Positions 7,727-8,966 of a stretch of 8,966 bases of DNA are shown here, one piece after another. Made by a program: the position numbers and the translations under genes. Under the pieces are notes generated by a model that made no database searches, was not told the origin of the DNA, and saw nothing but the letters and a program-made list of their open reading frames with translations. The stretch comes from Gemmatimonas sp. UBA7669 (GTDB lineage Bacteria; Gemmatimonadota; Gemmatimonadetes; Gemmatimonadales; Gemmatimonadaceae). Each line of letters starts with the position of its first letter. The first letter of the stretch is position 1. The stretch spans positions 135,798 to 144,763 of the forward strand of contig NZ_DLHL01000055.1 of assembly GCF_002483225.1 (NCBI RefSeq), written 5' to 3'.

Positions 7727-7743
7727 TCTCGGCCATACCCAAG

Positions 7744-7995
7744 TCAGCTGCCTCGGCGGCGACGGGTGCGCTCTCCGTCCATGGCGGCGCCGAACCCCTC
7801 CCAGCTCATCCCCAGCGCGGCCAGCCATCGACTGAGCGATTCGAGCGAGAGGTTGCGCTGGCCTCGCTCAGCCGAGCTGATGTAGGTCCGGTGGAGGCCG
7901 GCCTGGAACCCGAGCTGTTCCTGGCTGATCGCCTGCGCCTCCCGGCTCGCCCGGAGCACCCGTCCTGCCGCCTCTCGAATACTGGTCGCTGTCAT
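7744..7995 (-). CDS. XRE/Cro-type controller (C) protein
   Basis: 83 residues, the usual length of the C proteins that time expression in restriction-modification systems; these are dimeric activator/repressors of their own promoter. The helix-turn-helix is SQEQLGFQAGLHRTYISSAERG (about 24-45), followed by QRNLSLESLSRWLAALGMS. The RTYIS...ER..RN.S..SL pattern is the one I know from C proteins such as C.Esp1396I, including an Arg-Asn pair (47-48) after the recognition helix. General XRE repressors share much of this; the nearby C-box is what makes the C-protein call strong. I take ATG at 7995 (GGGTG directly upstream); a TTG at 8016 in frame would add 7 residues and almost touch the operator. 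The tail is basic (RTRRRRGS). Same strand as qat, 623 bp upstream of qatA. No restriction or methylase gene is seen. Confidence 0.87.
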   Translation of the reverse strand: MTATSIREAAGRVLRASREAQAISQEQLGFQAGLHRTYISSAERGQRNLSLESLSRWLAALGMSWEGFGAAMDGERTRRRRGS

Positions 7996-8020
7996 CACCC
8001 AGCGAGTGTTTGACAATGCA

Positions 8021-8046
8021 GACTATGGGTCTACAGACTATGCGTC
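8021..8046 (-). promoter_or_regulatory. C-box operator of the controller protein
   Basis: Read on the - strand, GACGCATAGTC (8046-8036), spacer TGTA and GACCCATAGTC (8031-8021). Two 11-bp half-operators with GAC and AGTC ends and a 4-bp spacer reproduce the geometry of the PvuII-type C-box as I remember it. The edge lies 25 bp from the ATG of the C-protein gene, where C proteins bind to switch their own promoter from activation to repression. On the + strand it appears as a 9-bp direct repeat CAGACTATG (8019-8027 and 8034-8042). It also lies in the divergent gap before the + strand gene at 8120, so it may act on both sides. I cannot fix the -10 element. Confidence 0.85.
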
Positions 8047-8119
8047 ACATCCGCGCTCCGCTTCAGGTCTCCGGGCCCGGAGATTTGGGAGTCGTCCGCT
8101 CTCCTCCTCGCATCCACCC

Positions 8120-8391
8120 ATGCCTGTGCCCACACCCGTCACGCTCGAATGGCTCTACGATGTCACGGCCGCCGCCCCGGCCGCGCGGGAGGCGGACATG
8201 CGAGGGTACAGCGATACTCGGCTTCTTGAGGAGCATGCCCAAGCGGGTGCGCAGCGCCGCCAACTCCTCGTCGCCCATGCCACCACCAGCGAGGCGGGGG
8301 ACGCATTGGAGTCCCGTGCGTCCCTGCGCGCCTTGGAGTGGGCGACCCAAGAACTGCTCTTGCTCGAGCGCGTGATCGGTGAGCGCGGGGT
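8120..8391 (+). pseudogene. Unknown gene, 3' end cut off by the IS21 insertion
   Basis: An ATG at 8120 opens a frame of about 90 codons before the IS end: MPVPTPVTLEWLYDVTAAAP..., then mostly charged, helical sequence rich in Ala, Glu, Leu and Arg (TRLLEEHAQAGAQRRQLL, ALEWATQELLLLERVIGERG). The frame continues through the IS terminus as 32 or so foreign residues to a TGA at 8486, giving a hybrid of 122 residues. I do not recognise the family. Upstream there is no clear Shine-Dalgarno sequence, so both start and gene status are less certain than the truncation. It is divergent from the C-protein gene and shares its upstream region with the C-box. The missing part, if it still exists, should lie beyond the other end of the element. 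Confidence 0.5.
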
Positions 8392-8397
8392 TGTCAA

Positions 8398-8443
8398 CAC
8401 CAACAAGAATTGCGCACTTTCACCAACAAGAATTGCACACTTT
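8398..8443. repeat. Two tandem 23-bp terminal repeats of the IS21 element
   Basis: Copies at 8398-8420 and 8421-8443 begin CACCAACAAGAATTGC and end CACTTT; they abut and differ at one base (position 17, G or A). IS21-family ends carry several such internal repeats that serve as binding sites of the IstA transposase. They are more AT-rich than the surroundings. Confidence 0.85.
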
Positions 8444-8467
8444 GGGCGGGGGATGAGCCCGGTTCGG

Positions 8468-8965
8468 TCAGGCCTCCTGGCGCCGTGAGGGTCGGCTGCG
8501 ACTGGCACTGGCGGCGGGCTCCGCGGGGGCGGCCGGGGTGAGCCGGGAGGCCAGCGCCCGGTGTTCCCGCATGCGGTAGCTGTTGCCGCGGATGTTGACG
8601 ATGTGGCAGTGGTGGACCAGGCGGTCGATCAGCGCCGCGGCCATCACCTCGTCGCCAAAGACGTCGCCCCATTCCTCGAAGGACTTGTTGCTGGTGAGCA
8701 CCGTCGACGCGTGTTCGTAGCGCCGGCTCATGAGCTGGAAGAACAGCTGGGCGCCGGTGCGGGAGATCGGCAGGTAGCCGATTTCATCGACCACCATCAG
8801 GCTCGGCGACACCAGCGTGCGGAGTCGCCGCGTGAGATGGCCGGCCTGCTGCGCGTCTTCCAGCCATGTGATCAGGTCGGCGAGCGTCGCGTAGTACACG
8901 CGCCGGCCACGCTCCGCCGCGTGCACGGCGAGACTAATGGCTAAGATGCTTCTATGTCTGTCAAG
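8468..8965 (-). CDS. istB: IstB-like AAA+ transposition helper, N-terminus outside window
   Basis: IstB is the ATPase that partners the IstA transposase of IS21-family elements in target selection. About 165 residues are visible, from LAISLAVHAAERGRRVYYATLADLI through Walker B LMVVDEIGYLPISRTGAQLFF, the sensor segment STVLTSNKSFEEW, and ALIDRLVHHCHIVNIRGNSYRMREH, which is close to the family consensus. The tail (Ala/Pro/Ser/Arg) is variable. Stop TGA at 8470-8468. The frame stays open to the right edge, but the expected GxxGxGKTH just before LAISLA is replaced by LDRHRSI. CAT CTT (His-Leu) can be read one base out of frame at 8943-8948, so a small indel, decay or a sequencing error near 8940 is likely. 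The copy may therefore be inactive. Confidence 0.88.
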   Translation of the reverse strand, partial: LDRHRSILAISLAVHAAERGRRVYYATLADLITWLEDAQQAGHLTRRLRTLVSPSLMVVDEIGYLPISRTGAQLFFQLMSRRYEHASTVLTSNKSFEEWGDVFGDEVMAAALIDRLVHHCHIVNIRGNSYRMREHRALASRLTPAAPAEPAASASRSRPSRRQEA

Positions 8966-8966
8966 A

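Larger units (their letters stand above)
7122..7743. other. About 620 bp with no convincing gene between the C-protein gene and qatA
   Basis: Both strands have open frames here only because of the GC bias; their translations are Arg/Ala/Pro/Cys/His-rich and carry no motif. I see no clear sigma-70 promoter for qatA. The stretch holds a GCGCAGCACG direct repeat (7212-7221 and 7231-7240), an inverted repeat (7230-7278) and a small hairpin just after the regulator gene. On the + strand, 7381-7458 reads GNVRLNFACGGPLQWAQLSH and ends in TGA; this is less biased in composition and might be a remnant of a mobile-element gene, but I cannot assign it. The region is either a long untranslated leader of qat or a scar of lost genes. 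Confidence 0.5.
8392..8966 (-). mobile_element. IS21-family insertion sequence, one end, runs off the window
   Basis: The element ends at about 8392 with TGTCAACACC; the TG start is typical of IS21-family termini. Two tandem 23-bp repeats follow, then the istB stop at 8468, so this is the istB-side end. istA and the other terminus are beyond the right edge, so the target duplication cannot be checked. The exact first base could be 8391 or 8392. Confidence 0.8.

Noticed and set aside
8398..8443. CRISPR-like direct repeat
   Set aside because: Only two copies, no spacer between them, and located at the terminus of an IS21 element.

Overview
The window is very GC-rich, with the G/C-heavy third codon positions of a high-GC bacterium. 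No 16S or lineage-specific gene is present, so I do not name a taxon. Its content (phage defence genes, a small regulator, an insertion sequence, a disrupted gene) is typical of an accessory or defence region.

Left part, + strand (2-1927): the 3' two-thirds or so of a RecD2-type superfamily 1B helicase, cut by the window edge, followed 6 bp later by a 192-residue protein with a predicted helix-turn-helix that I cannot name.

Centre, - strand (7121 down to 1973): a complete four-gene operon that I identify as the Qatuor (Qat) anti-phage system, in the order qatA (KAP-family P-loop ATPase), qatB (partner protein starting MGTS), qatC (QueC-like PP-loop enzyme with an N-terminal extension) and qatD (TatD-like metal-dependent nuclease). 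The genes are 3 bp apart, overlapping by 4 bp, and 8 bp apart, so they are almost certainly co-transcribed and translationally coupled. qatD converges on the helix-turn-helix gene with 45 bp between them.

Right part (7122-8391): about 620 bp without a convincing gene lie upstream of qatA. Next comes a small XRE/Cro-type regulator on the same strand as qat. Directly upstream of it is a near-perfect C-box, the bipartite operator of the controller (C) proteins of restriction-modification systems: two GAC-N4-AGTC half-sites separated by 4 bp. No restriction enzyme or methyltransferase is visible in the window. A C-protein circuit therefore sits immediately upstream of a Qat operon, and this pairing is the least expected feature here. 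A divergent + strand gene beginning near 8120 is cut short at about 8392.

Right edge (8392-8966): one end of an IS21-family element, with TG-starting terminus, two tandem 23-bp terminal repeats, and the istB helper ATPase gene running in from the right. The Walker A region of istB is not recognisable in the last 30 or so bases.

Working model (inference): QatC and QatB form a modification pair, QatA supplies ATPase and possibly membrane functions, and QatD is the nuclease. The C protein could delay or threshold expression of itself, and perhaps of qat downstream, after the locus enters a new host.
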